The notes beneath the pieces were generated by a model that was not told the origin of the DNA, made no database searches, and was given only the letters and a program-made list of their open reading frames with translations. Source: Pseudoips prasinana (taxonomy: Eukaryota > Arthropoda > Insecta > Lepidoptera > Nolidae). From it: DNA of 64,000 nucleotides. Within the stretch, counting starts at the first letter, position 1. Each line of letters opens with the position of its first letter. Position numbers and translations under genes: made by a program. Positions 18,574 through 28,216 of the stretch are shown here, piece by piece. The DNA lies in the NCBI GenBank assembly GCA_951640165.1, contig OX621255.1, forward strand, positions 930,001 to 994,000, read 5' to 3'.

Positions 18574-19902
18574 CTATATTTTCTCCTTCTTGGTAGAGGC
18601 ATCTATGTGAAAATTTTCCTCTTTAGACGGGTCATTGTTTTCATTTTTATATTCCTCGTCATAATAAAATTCTTCGGCCTGAGTAGGATAACCTTCCTCG
18701 TATTCTTCGGTCTCATAGCAAACATTGTCATAGTCATAGTGGTCATAATTATCGACTGTTAGTTCGTTTAGTCTGTAACCATTTTGGGGCTGTGTCCTTG
18801 GAATTGCTGTCCTCATTGTTACATCTGGATCGTGCGACCTAGAAGCTTGAACTTGGGGCGGTCTGTAGCCGAATTGTTGGGGTGTCATTCCTAAATTTTG
18901 TGAAGGCCTATAGCCAAACTGTTGAGGCATTACACCTAAATTCTGTGGAGGTTTATAGCCAAATTGTTGGTTATTACTTTGGAATTGAGGTGGTTTGTAA
19001 CCTTGGAACTGAGGTCTGTATCCAAATGGCTGTTGTGGTTGCGTCTGAGGACGGAACCCAAATTGCTGTGGGCGGTAGCCGAACTGTGGCCTAACACTAG
19101 TATTTTGATATTGACCAAACTGCGGCCTGTTATGCGGAATACCAAAATTAAATTTTTGTTGGGGTGTAAAATTTTGTAGAACTGGTTTATAAGCAGGGTG
19201 GGCCATAGGTGGTGAGTTGCCGAATTTAAAATTAGTAGGACTTAATGTATTAAACGGTGGTTTATGTGTCACTTGGTTATTTTGCATACGATTTCGTAAT
19301 ATATATTGTTCGTGGAAGTTTACTTCCTCGAGAACTAGTGATAAAGCTTTCTCTAGCGTAGAGGGGGCCTTTAACCTAACTACTCGTACCATATTTTCCG
19401 GTAAGTTGTAGAGGAAAACATTTAAGGCCGTGTTATTATATATAGTAATTTTAGCCCGTTTCATGTCGTCATCTGGCGATAAGTTAGCCTTCGAGATAAG
19501 TAACGACCGAATATTTTGTAGCCTATTACAGAAATCTAAGTAAGTTTCCCCTGGTTTAATTTTACATGATTCTAATTCTATATTGATGCACTCCTCGCTA
19601 CGTGGGTCACCGAAATGTTGTTCTAGTAACTCTTTTAACGCAGACCATGTCGATATATCTTCGCGTTCTGATAGTAACGCGGCTGCATTATCAGTGAGCC
19701 TACTAGTTATCGCATGTAATATATATATATTCTGTTCTTCGTGGCCCCTATACCTTTCGATAACGTATTCAGATTTTCGGATGAATAAATTTAACTGTCT
19801 TTTATCACCATTAAAAAGGGGTATTAACTTAAGCATCTCATTTGGGATCGGTACTACTCTAATTACTGGTTCCGGTAATGGTATTTCATGTGCTTGCTGC
19901 AT
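18574..19902 (-). CDS. gag: Errantivirus Gag with FG/YRP-rich repeats
   Basis: A 442-residue frame, starting at an ATG with the good insect context CAAAATG. Residues about 20-200 have the helical, charged look of a Ty3/gypsy capsid domain, including a GETYLDFCNRLQ-like stretch near 118-129. Residues about 225-350 hold nine FG dipeptides, mostly within QFGYRPPQ-type repeats. The C-terminus (about 385-430) is strongly acidic and Tyr-rich. No CCHC zinc knuckle is present; the Arg-bearing repeats may take its RNA-binding role, which is inference. The pol frame begins in the -1 phase over the last 49 bases. The assignment rests on position, capsid-like N-terminus and the downstream pol. Confidence 0.9.
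   Translation of the reverse strand: MQQAHEIPLPEPVIRVVPIPNEMLKLIPLFNGDKRQLNLFIRKSEYVIERYRGHEEQNIYILHAITSRLTDNAAALLSEREDISTWSALKELLEQHFGDPRSEECINIELESCKIKPGETYLDFCNRLQNIRSLLISKANLSPDDDMKRAKITIYNNTALNVFLYNLPENMVRVVRLKAPSTLEKALSLVLEEVNFHEQYILRNRMQNNQVTHKPPFNTLSPTNFKFGNSPPMAHPAYKPVLQNFTPQQKFNFGIPHNRPQFGQYQNTSVRPQFGYRPQQFGFRPQTQPQQPFGYRPQFQGYKPPQFQSNNQQFGYKPPQNLGVMPQQFGYRPSQNLGMTPQQFGYRPPQVQASRSHDPDVTMRTAIPRTQPQNGYRLNELTVDNYDHYDYDNVCYETEEYEEGYPTQAEEFYYDEEYKNENNDPSKEENFHIDASTKKEKI
18610..18616 (-). promoter_or_regulatory. Candidate -1 ribosomal frameshift site A AAT TTT
   Basis: On the element strand the heptamer A AAT TTT fits the X XXY YYZ rule in the gag reading phase. It lies inside the only window where both frames are open: the pol frame has a stop at 18625-18623 just upstream, and gag stops at 18576-18574. 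I saw no strong downstream stem-loop by eye. Confidence 0.7.
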
Positions 19903-20397
19903 TTTGTAAAGTAAATGACAGTCACTGAAGTTATTAAATCAAAATTCTAACACACACAATAAAATACACTCTTAAATATAACTTAGTATAAATCGTTTCA
20001 ATATTTTAAATCTTAACGTTACATATAAATTTATTTCGTAAATATTTCTAATATAAAGTTACTCTGCGATTTTTATATAAACTGCTTTCTTATCTAAGGT
20101 TAGAACTTAACAAATATTGATATTAAGTTTACCAGATTACGTTATACTGAGAGACGTCTAATCTCAAAATAACAATTAAATAAAACCTTTTTGAACAAGT
20201 AAGGGAATATATATGGCAAGGAAGGCAAGAATTTTGACTTACCAGCCGACCGCTACTCCCATGCTTGAAGTCCTTGAAGAAGTTTGACAAATTTATTTGG
20301 TTCGATGATCGCGTCGAGCGTTTCGCGCCGCGGTCACGTAATCTACGTGAATTTCGACACTTCGATTTTCGCGAGACGGCGCAGCTTTTAACGACAC

Positions 20398-20415
20398 GAT
20401 CCTGTCCTCAGCGCC
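20398..20415 (-). promoter_or_regulatory. Primer-binding site and leader start
   Basis: Directly after the 5' LTR the element strand reads GGCGCTGAGGACAGGATC. With the terminal T of the LTR this gives a TGGCGC start, the expected form for pairing with a tRNA 3' CCA end. I could not match it to a particular tRNA. The roughly 510-base leader to gag (19903-20415) shows no other feature. Confidence 0.65.
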
Positions 20416-20665
20416 AGTCAAACATTAAAATCAGTTAAAAGGTTTTTTAAAAATAAAAGATTTGATTAAGTGCTGCCGATTTGGAGGCTAGCTGTATAAT
20501 GAATAAAAATCTTATTAACTAACGCCTTCAAGGGGCGACAAAACATATCATATATCGTCGGGAACAATATTCTAAGAACCGCGTCCGGTGGCAATGCTGA
20601 GCCATCGATAACGGTCACGTAGCATGTATTAATCCAAAACAGATGACGTGACAGGATGCATAACT
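20416..20665 (-). repeat. 5' LTR of the errantivirus
   Basis: 250 bp, identical to 12883-13132. It should carry the promoter. No canonical TATA box was evident; an ATATATGATATG stretch is the best candidate. Followed by target duplication AAGT at 20666-20669. Confidence 0.95.
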
Positions 20666-20718
20666 AAGTATCCATTGTTGTGTGTTTAAATATATTTTTT
20701 ATGTTTATTCCTGAGAAA

Positions 20719-21390
20719 TACAAGTTACACCAGTTTGTTGGCGTTGGTACAACTGTGTGTTATAAATTTACAGGTAGATAAATTCATTATTAGTGGGTAT
20801 ATAGTATCACAATTCAGAATAGTATCTAATACAATTTACTTATGTTTTGAAGTTACAACAGTTACGTAGTAATACAGTTGTTAATGCTTATAGTAAATGT
20901 TTCAGTCTATTCTTTAAGGTTACAATCCGTATCTGTTTGGAGGTATCTCTTATTAAATCTGTTTTGTTCAATATTGTCAATTGCCGTTATATTTTTGCCA
21001 AAGGAAATTGACAATTTGATTGTCATGTGTTTTTTTTGTATTTATGTTGCCCCATTTCTCCGTAACAATTTTAATATATTATTCCACTGTGAATGCTTGC
21101 GAAATGGACAATTTTGTTCCAATCGGTAGATGAAAAGAAAGTTTTATGTTGGTCCTGTTTTCAAACAGTTATTATTTTACACGCCACGCCGAGCTTTCGG
21201 TAGAAACGGATTTGTAAATGTAATGCCCTAAGCAGTAGCGAGGTAAGAACAATATGCTACCCACTCCGGGTGAACTAATGCGTCAAATTTGTACATCCGA
21301 TGTTATTATAACACTCGAAGTTGGAGACCATAATATTGAATTTGCACCAAAATTAACTTGGGCATAACAGTGAGGCTTAGTCTATAATAA
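20719..21390. other. Unassigned AT-rich stretch
   Basis: Holds an 83-codon open frame at 20878-21129 of hydrophobic, low-complexity character that looks like chance. No repeat, RNA gene or regulatory element could be supported. Confidence 0.5.
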
Positions 21391-21394
21391 GTCT

Positions 21395-21520
21395 AAAATA
21401 AAATAAAAAAGGTTTTTATTCACGTAGACTTTAAAAAAGTCAGAACTTGTGTGATATAATTAAGTATACATAATTAGTTCTAATTACATAGATATCAAAG
21501 TCATAATAATCATAATCATC
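21395..21520 (-). repeat. Interspersed repeat family F, 3' part
   Basis: The reverse complement reads TACGTGAATAAAAACC preceded by the family core, matching 31555-31815. 5'-truncated copy. The following 250 bases (to about 21780) contain A-rich words and may be LINE 3' UTR, unproven. Confidence 0.55.
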
Positions 21521-22207
21521 ATTTATTTGTGAAGCATGGGTAATAATACAACGATTGTTCTTAAATTAGGTTACGTGCACTATGTTCTACCATGAGAATG
21601 GTGTACAAATCACATCTACTTATTTGGTGTACATACCATCTACAACAGTTTACAAGAAAACAATCTAAATTTACAAATACAAAATTCTAATATAAAAATA
21701 CAAAATTAAAGTCAAAACAAAAAGTCCAATGGGTAACAGTGAAATTCAAAATACAAAATAAATAAAATGTCTCGCTAGAATGAAGTAAATATCATGTCAT
21801 GTCAGAAATAATAATCATTATAATTAAGTTAATTGTTAAGCTATTGCATAGCTACTATCGCGGGCCTTGAGCGTGGGGACCGAATCCAGAAATTCCGTAA
21901 CGAAAAAACCTAACACCCCCCACTCCGACCGCCATCTATCGATAAATACCAGAACGTTTAATGACTTTTTGAAATATCACGCTTGTCTCTTTAGTTCAGC
22001 AACCCGCCTTTAGGTGGCATTGGTTGTATTGGAAAACTACCGTAATCAGCTGTTTGTGAGAAAGTATATAGATAGGTGTATAGGTACTTATCATCTACGT
22101 ACAACACTAAATATCTGAACTCGTATAATTTGTGTACAAAGTGTTTTAAATATGAATAAACAAAGTGCATTTATTAATGAAGAAAGTCACGAAAAAATAG
22201 TAATAAT

Positions 22208-22460
22208 AATATAATAATATCTAGGGACAATATCACACAGATCATCCTAGCCCCAAACTAAGCTAAGCTTGTACTATGGGTACCAGGCGACGATACATGT
22301 ACATACTTATATAGATAGATAAATACTTAAATACATAGAAAACATCCATGACTCAGAAACAAATATTCGTGCTCATCACACAAATATTTGCACTTACCGG
22401 GATTCGAACCAAGGACCACCAGCTGCGTAGGCAGGAGCACTACCAACTAGGCTAGGTGAC
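22208..22460 (-). mobile_element. SINE1 (tRNA-derived)
   Basis: Minus-strand copy with complete tRNA-like head (B-box GGTTCGAATCCCGG), full body and a TAT/ATT-repeat tail at its 3' end (22201-22220). About 250 bp. Confidence 0.85.
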
Positions 22461-22626
22461 TGTCAAATAACGTAAAATAGTAATGATATGTAACTAGCTT
22501 GTATTAAGTTAGTGGCAAAGATATTATGTTTAAGTTTAATTATCGAAATAGTTTTAGCTAATCCGTGTAATCAGGGCATAAGTTGTTATTATTATTTTAT
22601 TTATTTATTATTATTTATTCATAATC

Positions 22627-22915
22627 CGCCGATATCGTCCACTGCTGGAAATAGCTCCCCCAAAGGTTCCCCTAAAGGTTCTATAACGTTGCCATTCGGA
22701 GGGGTTTGCCGTAGTCACTGCTTGCCGTAGTGGTGGCGACCGCAGTTAGGTGGTAGTGGTATACAGGTGGCGCTGCTTCCCCACTACCTAGTGGGGCACG
22801 AGCTCTACCTGTGTACTACTGCTGTGTCCTTAATGGCCTTTTACGACACCCGCGGTATGGTATGCGGTTGCCTTTTAATTTTGGTACGCCATAACCACAC
22901 GGCGAATTTTATTAT
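22627..22915 (-). mobile_element. Short RTE-like derivative, second type
   Basis: The minus strand holds CGGGTGTCGTAAAAGGCC, a GTGCCCCACTAGG block, and ends in GTCCACTGCTGG-complement RTE-tail words next to CGATATCGGCGG. Its 5' part differs from the 7969-8206 type but matches 31840-32098. No coding sequence. Confidence 0.5.
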
Positions 22916-23022
22916 TAATTCATATTTTTACCGTAACAGGGTTTCTTGTTTTATTAGTATTATCAATGTTGGACCGTATGTTGGTTCGCTGGCTTTGATT
23001 TACAAAGAAAAATGTTACATAA

Positions 23023-23165
23023 GTACAGACACCAGCACATCCAGCTATCCCAATTTGTCAAATTTCTTTTATAGATTTTCAACTTTATCAGGTTTATTTA
23101 TAAGGTTCACTTTTAATTAGAGAACTTTGGCAGATTGGGGTAGCTTGATGTGCTGGCGTCTGTAC
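23023..23165. mobile_element. Small MITE, GTACAGACGCCAGC family
   Basis: 143-bp copy with termini GTACAGACACCAGCACATCC and GATGTGCTGGCGTCTGTAC; internally the arms pair over about 40 bp. Confidence 0.8.
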
Positions 23166-23214
23166 CATCTTACTTACTTTATTTATGATACCCATGTGAT
23201 GAATTAAACTTGAG

Positions 23215-23385
23215 GCGAGTAGTCCTTTGGCATGGCTTTAATGCTTTTATATAGCGATTAAAACCTGTTCCGTCCAGCTTCGTCCGTCCTAAGCACGGAG
23301 ATGCTCAGAAATTAAACCATTTTGGCAGACACCCATTTACAGACTGCCAGCACTCCTAGGTAACTAGCTTCACCAATTACTTAAA
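23215..23385 (+). repeat. Interspersed repeat family G
   Basis: Contains AAGCACGGAGATGCTCAGAAA, shortened here from the family block, then a TTTTGGCAGACACCCAT word, colinear with 62530-62620. The left part is diverged. Confidence 0.5.
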
Positions 23386-23399
23386 AATTGACGATCGCA

Positions 23400-24135
23400 A
23401 TTGACTATGAGTGTCTCTTTATGTAGTTTATAATTAAAACGCTATCTATGGCCGTGGTCCGAAACCCCACTTAAATTAAACTAAAATAGTAGGGCCAATT
23501 TAATAGATCACATTTGACATCTGTCAGTTACTAGTAAAGTGAATTGTAAAATGACCTTATTTGGTAATTGTTACAATAAATATAAATCGTAATTGAACTA
23601 CGAAAAAGTAAATAATATTCTACGCCCGCGATTAAGGTTACGATGTTGAATTTTGAAGAAAGTATCAAATGTGGTCTATTAAATTGGTCCTACTATGCTG
23701 GTCAAAATCCTTCTGAGTTCCGCTAACAACCCCATCGTTCCACTTAGTATAGTGTTTAACTTGGATACGTATAATAGCAAAATAACTTACAAATTTATTT
23801 AAGGATCTGTTATAATTTTTATGTGATATAACAACACAGACCACAAGGTCAGATCAAACATAAAATCTAGTTTCTTTAATATTATATTAGATTCTACTGC
23901 TATATTGTTAACTTAAGTACCATTGCGATATACGACCTTTGTACGTCTTCCAGTCATTGACATTGTGGTCGAAAGTCGATAAAATTCCCCAGTATGACTG
24001 AGCCATTTTTCGCAACGATTTTTCTTTTTTTAATTGTGGGTCATTCTCTTCGCCAATGTTGAGAACGGTACGGGGAACAAGTGAAACCACTGGCTCCTAA
24101 AAGTATACTGTTTAATTATTATTATGTATTAGACA
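23400..24135. other. Unassigned stretch
   Basis: AT-rich sequence with no open frame above 60 codons that resembles a protein, and no words shared with the annotated repeats. Confidence 0.45.
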
Positions 24136-24137
24136 CA

Positions 24138-24355
24138 TATGGGTCACCCCATCTCATCCCGTAAGGGGCGTAGAAGTGGATCCGAGGGAATATCTAGACG
24201 GGCGGGCAGCAGCTTCCTTCTGAGTACTATAAACATCTTACTGCGATCGCCAACCCATCTGCCAAGCGTGGCGATTATGGCATATCTCCCCCAAGATTAT
24301 TCTTAGGGGAGGCTTGTCCAGCAGTGGGATTTTTAAGCTGTAATGATGATGTATG
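24138..24355 (+). mobile_element. Short RTE-derived element
   Basis: RTE 5'-UTR-like part (GGGGCGTAGAAGTGG, CGGGCAGCAGC, CTGCGATCGCCAACCCATCTG, shared with 27880-27970) fused to the RTE 3' end (AGGGGAGGCTTGTCCAGCAG, then a TAATGATGATG tail). Same architecture as 7969-8206. Confidence 0.65.
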
Positions 24356-24432
24356 GGGACGCAGCTCAGCTGCCACACACTCATACATAACAAAGTGTAT
24401 ATTAACTACCCAATGCTGAAGACATTTTGACG

Positions 24433-24684
24433 GTCACCTTAGCCTAGTTAGTAGTGCTCCTGCCTACGAAGCTGGTGGTACTAAGTTCGAATCCCGGTAA
24501 GTGCATATATTTGTGTGATGAGCACGAATATTTGTTTCTGAGTCATGGATGTTTTCTATTTACATAAGTATTTATCTATCTATATAAGTATGTATATCGT
24601 CGCCTGGTACCCATAGTACAAGCTTTGCTTAGTTTGGGGCTAGGATGATCTGAGTGACATTGTCCCTAGATAGTATTATTATTT
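24433..24684 (+). mobile_element. SINE1 (tRNA-derived)
   Basis: Plus-strand copy from GTCACCTTAGCCTAG to TTGTCCCTAGATAGTATTATT. The B-box is slightly mutated (AGTTCGAATCC). Confidence 0.85.
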
Positions 24685-25061
24685 TATTTCACGAAACAAT
24701 GAAAAATACCTAACACCTTTTTGTTGTTTTTATTTTTTTAACAAGACCTGGACTATAGCCAAAAACTAATTTTAATATTGTTTAGAGTCTAATTTAAACA
24801 CGCAATTACTGTATTTGTAGAAAATTTTAACCTCAATTTGAATTGGAAACTTTTGAGCGAGCAATCTGCTTAACTAAGATATTTGAGTACTAACAACAGC
24901 TAATATTTGAGTTGAACATACAACTGTATTTAAACTTGAAACTAAATACGGTTCGGTTTAGACCACTGAGACTAATTTTCGTACGGCTGCTTAGTAAAAT
25001 ACATAATAATTTTTTCGTTTATGATTATTATAATCATTAAAATTTGGAATAATACGTTTTA

Positions 25062-25237
25062 CTAGCTGAAATTCGCAGTTTTACCCGTGTTAAACTTTAT
25101 AAATTATAGACTATGTGTTAATCCAGGATGTCAGCTAACTCCGTACCAAAATTTATTAAGATCGCTCCTGCCATTTAGATGTGAAGAAGTAACAAACATA
25201 CACACTCACAAACTTTCGCCTTTATGATATTAGTGTA
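25062..25237 (-). mobile_element. Helitron-like non-autonomous element, degenerate hairpin
   Basis: CTAG end at 25062-25065, then a hairpin region in which several stem bases are mutated. The body, with AACTCCGTACCAAAATTTATT and an AACTTTCGCCTTTATGATATTAG end, matches 54711-54883 and the plus-strand copy at 48279-48471. Confidence 0.6.
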
Positions 25238-25243
25238 ATTTAA

Positions 25244-25975
25244 ACATTATGACTGCTGTTATCTTGATGCTACTGAGGAGCTGCTAAACAAACTTGAGCG
25301 CTTGCAAAACTTATGCATTCGTTTTATATTTGGTCTCACAAAATATTACCATGTCTCCAACTTTCGCAAGGATCTCAAGTGGCTCCCTATCCGTCTTCGT
25401 AGGAATGCTCGCGTATTGTATCTCTTATTCAATGTCCTTCACAATCCCTCATACCCCGCCTACCCACGGGAGCGTTTCTCCTTTATTCACTCATCTGATG
25501 CCTCCTGTAGGTCACACCTCAGATCCCTCCTTAAATTTCCTATCCACATAACCGATTTTTACTCCTATTCCTTCACGGTGCAGGCCGTGAGGTTGTGGAA
25601 TTCTCTTCCGCCTAACGTCCGTAAAATAAATACTATCACTTTATTTAAAAATCGAGTGAAAGAACATTATCTCTTATCTTCATCCTAATATTTGTGTACA
25701 TTGTATATGTAGTTTATTATATAGCCCTTATATATATATATAACCCCTCCCCTATTTATGTATTATTAGTATGTAGTGTATAAATACACTTAGTAGTGTA
25801 TAGTTGTCTACACACGGCATGATCTTTTTCCGATTAGTTTCTCCTCTCGCGGGTCTACTGGAAGATAATTCTATTGAAATAAGCAGTACCTTTGTGCAAT
25901 TTTTTCCTATTTTTGTAATTTATTGTTATTTTTGTTTCTGTGTGTACATAAATTTAATTAATAAATAAAAAATAA
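25244..25975 (+). pseudogene. LINE-A C-terminus and 3' UTR
   Basis: The open frame to 25686 encodes the extreme C-terminus of a CR1/L2-group LINE protein. It aligns with the end of the 33-kb LINE (LERLQN, KWLPIRLRRN, then an FTVQAVRLWNSLPPNVRK word near residue 100). Everything before that is missing, so this is a 5'-truncated insertion. The 3' UTR carries GGTCTACTGGAAGA, a word also in the other LINE-A 3' UTR, and ends in an A-rich tail near 25975. Confidence 0.8.
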
Positions 25976-26015
25976 AGAAATATAATGACTTATACTTTGT
26001 TATTCGATATAGGCT

Positions 26016-26120
26016 AGTAGCCGGTTAGTGTGGTTGGTAAATACTTGAATTTCACGCCACATGTCGTGATTCGATTCCCATCCAGGACAGATATTTGTGT
26101 GCCAACCACGCTTACAGGCG
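26016..26120 (+). mobile_element. SINE2, 5' half
   Basis: tRNA-like head TTAGTGTGGTTGGTAAATAC and B-box-like GATTCGATTCCCATCC followed by GACAGATATTTGTGTG; then the similarity stops. Confidence 0.65.
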
Positions 26121-26204
26121 TCTATATACTTTTCTTATATTGTTTACTAATAAGTATTGTTTCCAAATATGGTATGGTATTCGGTAATGTATGATACTAT
26201 CTAA

Positions 26205-26311
26205 GTACAGACGCCAGCACATCCAGCTACCCCAATCTGTCAAATTTATTTTATAGATTTTCAACTTTCTCACATAAGCATAAAGTTCACTTTCAATTGG
26301 GGAAATTTGAC
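26205..26311. mobile_element. Small MITE, GTACAGACGCCAGC family, right end missing
   Basis: Left terminus GTACAGACGCCAGCACATCC intact; the sequence breaks off at GGGGAAATTTGAC, so the right inverted terminus is lost. Confidence 0.75.
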
Positions 26312-26405
26312 TTCTTTAATAAAAATAAAAATCGTAAAATATTTGTAATTTTCCTTTTACCAAACGATATATGTTCAAATACCATATTGTGTTTATGTTT
26401 TTTGA

Positions 26406-26920
26406 ATTAAAACTTCTGTACGCACGCTCTTGACTAGGGGAGTAAGTTGGTGAATATGTGACGAGAGCGTTACGATATGTGTGATTGGGCGAGGCGAACG
26501 GTAGAGAGAGTTACGTTTCGTACTATTACTGTAGAGGCTAGAGAAAGAGAACACAATTTCTTTCTCTCATAGCCAGTTATAATAACTCACTGGATCACTG
26601 GGTCAAGTGCCGGATACAGAAGGCGGCAATTATGGGAACGGCACGCATCGTGAGAAGATTCCTCACTCTGTCGCCCTGACCACCGGTGGCCTAGGGCGTA
26701 TAACCCCGCCGCTAAGGGAGCTCTGTTTTTTACGTATTTATTTGTGTATTATTGTTTTATATATCAATTTTATAAGAATGAATATGTATAAAATATAAAA
26801 ATAAAAAATAAATTGGAATAATAATAATATCTAGGGACAATGTCACACAGATCATCAGTTATGTTTCGTATATCTAAGTTTTACTTAGGTCGTGTGGTCT
26901 AAAGCGCACTAGTATTTTTT
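26406..26920. repeat. MITE-X copy with nested insertion
   Basis: Words ACGCACGCTCTTGAC, GAGCGTTACGA and TCTAAAGCGCACT recur at 30172-30265 and 30900-31025. The unit is interrupted at 26581-26862 by a LINE 3' end plus a short SINE1 end. AGTTAT occurs on both sides of the interruption and is a likely target duplication. Termini of MITE-X were not defined. Confidence 0.45.
26600..26815 (+). pseudogene. Jockey-like LINE C-terminal scrap
   Basis: Translation gives a GTARIVRRFL word, common at the C-terminus of Jockey-type LINE proteins, in a broken frame. It is followed by a GC-rich then A-rich 3' end (AAATATAAAAATAAAAAATA). Short and 5'-truncated. Confidence 0.5.
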
Positions 26921-27819
26921 AAATTAAAATCCTTGTCAGAATAAGCGGAGACCATCCACCAATAGTAACATAAGTAAACATTTCTAGGATTCTGGAATGG
27001 AACTCTAGTCAACAATAATATAATGCCACCAAATATTTGGTAAAAGGCTTTGTATTTTTGTCGCTTACTTCAATAATAGCTCCCCGCAGGCGTCTACTAA
27101 GCCAATGCAAAGTAAAGGAATTTGCCTAAACTCAGCGCCGAATTCGGCCCAATTTATTCACAAAAATATTTACCACTCTAAAGTCATGCAAAGCGGGAAT
27201 TATTTGACCTTTTTATGTATTTTCTTGTACCTTCAATGAATTTCTTGTCCGTGGTTGAATATAATAAAATATTTGGTCGGCAGAAATTAATCTCTCGCAA
27301 TTTGTTGGTGAATGCATGGAATTAGAGAGAAAAATGTACAAGTTTGTAGATGCTATGTCAAGGTGTACATTATTTGATTGAGTTATTTGAAATAAAGTTA
27401 CCCTGAGTTGGCGCAAGCGCAGAAAGAGGAGATTTTTTTGGCCATTTGCGAAAATGGTTGTGTTTAGTTGCTTTGAATTTGTTTAACTGGTGCACCTTGG
27501 GTATGAGCAGTAGTCTGTTCATGCTTGCGTGGGGGGAAATCAGCCTTGAGGAGATCCATTCCTACAGTCACTCTACTGCGGCAGAGGCAGGAGCTGGTAT
27601 TCCATTATTTAATATTATGAGTCCTGTAGCGTATTTATCACGGGGAATGTTCTGCAGAATTGTTTGATCTTATACACGCCGCCACGTTCTGCCACAGACC
27701 CTCTGACCTCTCAGACTGAAGTGGAAAAGTTAAATACTACAAAGTAAACTATCATTGCTTGCAGATCTATAAACATATTACTATATAGTTCAATAAGATG
27801 TGTATATAGTTCAATAAGA
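26921..27819. other. Unassigned stretch with one 73-codon frame
   Basis: The frame 27446-27667 (+) is the only notable open frame. I do not recognise its product and it has no clear start context or homologue in the window. The following GCCGCCACGTTCTGCCACAG block looks like a repeat 3' end but has no partner here. Confidence 0.35.
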
Positions 27820-28216
27820 TGGCTGTGTGGTGACGGCCTAGAGAATATCGCCACCCCCTCTCATACCGTGGGGGGACGTAGAAGTCGTCCCGAGGGAATA
27901 TATACCAGAGAACGGGCAGCAGCGTTCTCCTGAGTACCATGTCTATCCTACTGCGATCGCCAACCCGCCTGCCAAGCGTGGCGATTATGGCATATCCTCC
28001 CAAATGATGGACACAAAAAAACCGCGGCCCCCAGTCCCCGGCAGCCCTGCTATTCCCAGCCGTGGTAACAGCCGTGGTTACGGCAGGGCAGGGGGTGCTA
28101 AGAACCCCCGGCAGATTCCGCGTTACCAAAACCGACGACCTCTGGCCCTGGCAACATACAACACACGCACACTGCGGACCGACGAGAAGATGATCGAACT
28201 GGAGGAAGAATTCAAT
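27820..28216 (+). pseudogene. RTE LINE 5' end only
   Basis: Contains the RTE 5' UTR seen in the short derivatives, then an open frame (28004-28216) reaching RRPLALATYNTRTLRTDEK, the N-terminal start of an RTE endonuclease domain. The element stops at EEEFN with an immediate stop codon, and no RT or 3' tail follows. This is the reverse of the usual 5' truncation, so the rest was probably deleted. Confidence 0.75.

Larger units (their letters stand above)
12883..20665 (-). mobile_element. Complete errantivirus-like LTR retrotransposon
   Basis: A 7,783-bp element on the minus strand, bounded by 250-bp direct repeats that are identical base for base and flanked by the duplication AAGT (12879-12882 and 20666-20669). 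LTRs begin AGTTA and end TGACT on the element strand, as in gypsy-type errantiviruses. The order is LTR, primer site, gag, pol, env, polypurine tract, LTR. All three frames are open. The env gene and LTR ends place it with insect errantiviruses rather than plain Ty3/gypsy elements. Identical LTRs imply recent insertion. Whether it is transcribed or infectious cannot be told from sequence. Confidence 0.93.
12824..20718. other. Palindromic target site split by the errantivirus
   Basis: The flank 12824-12878 is the near-exact reverse complement of 20670-20718 (arms of about 50 bp running from GGATACT/AGTATCC out to TTTCTCAGG/CCTGAGAAA). Removing the 7.8-kb insertion and one AAGT copy leaves a palindrome of roughly 110 bp with a loop of about six bases at its centre. 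It could be a small MITE or a spontaneous palindrome; no TIR-type boundary was identified. Confidence 0.85.

Noticed and set aside
18882..19179. Several frames opposite or out of phase with gag
   Set aside because: They arise from the periodic QFGYRPPQ-coding repeats; no other support.
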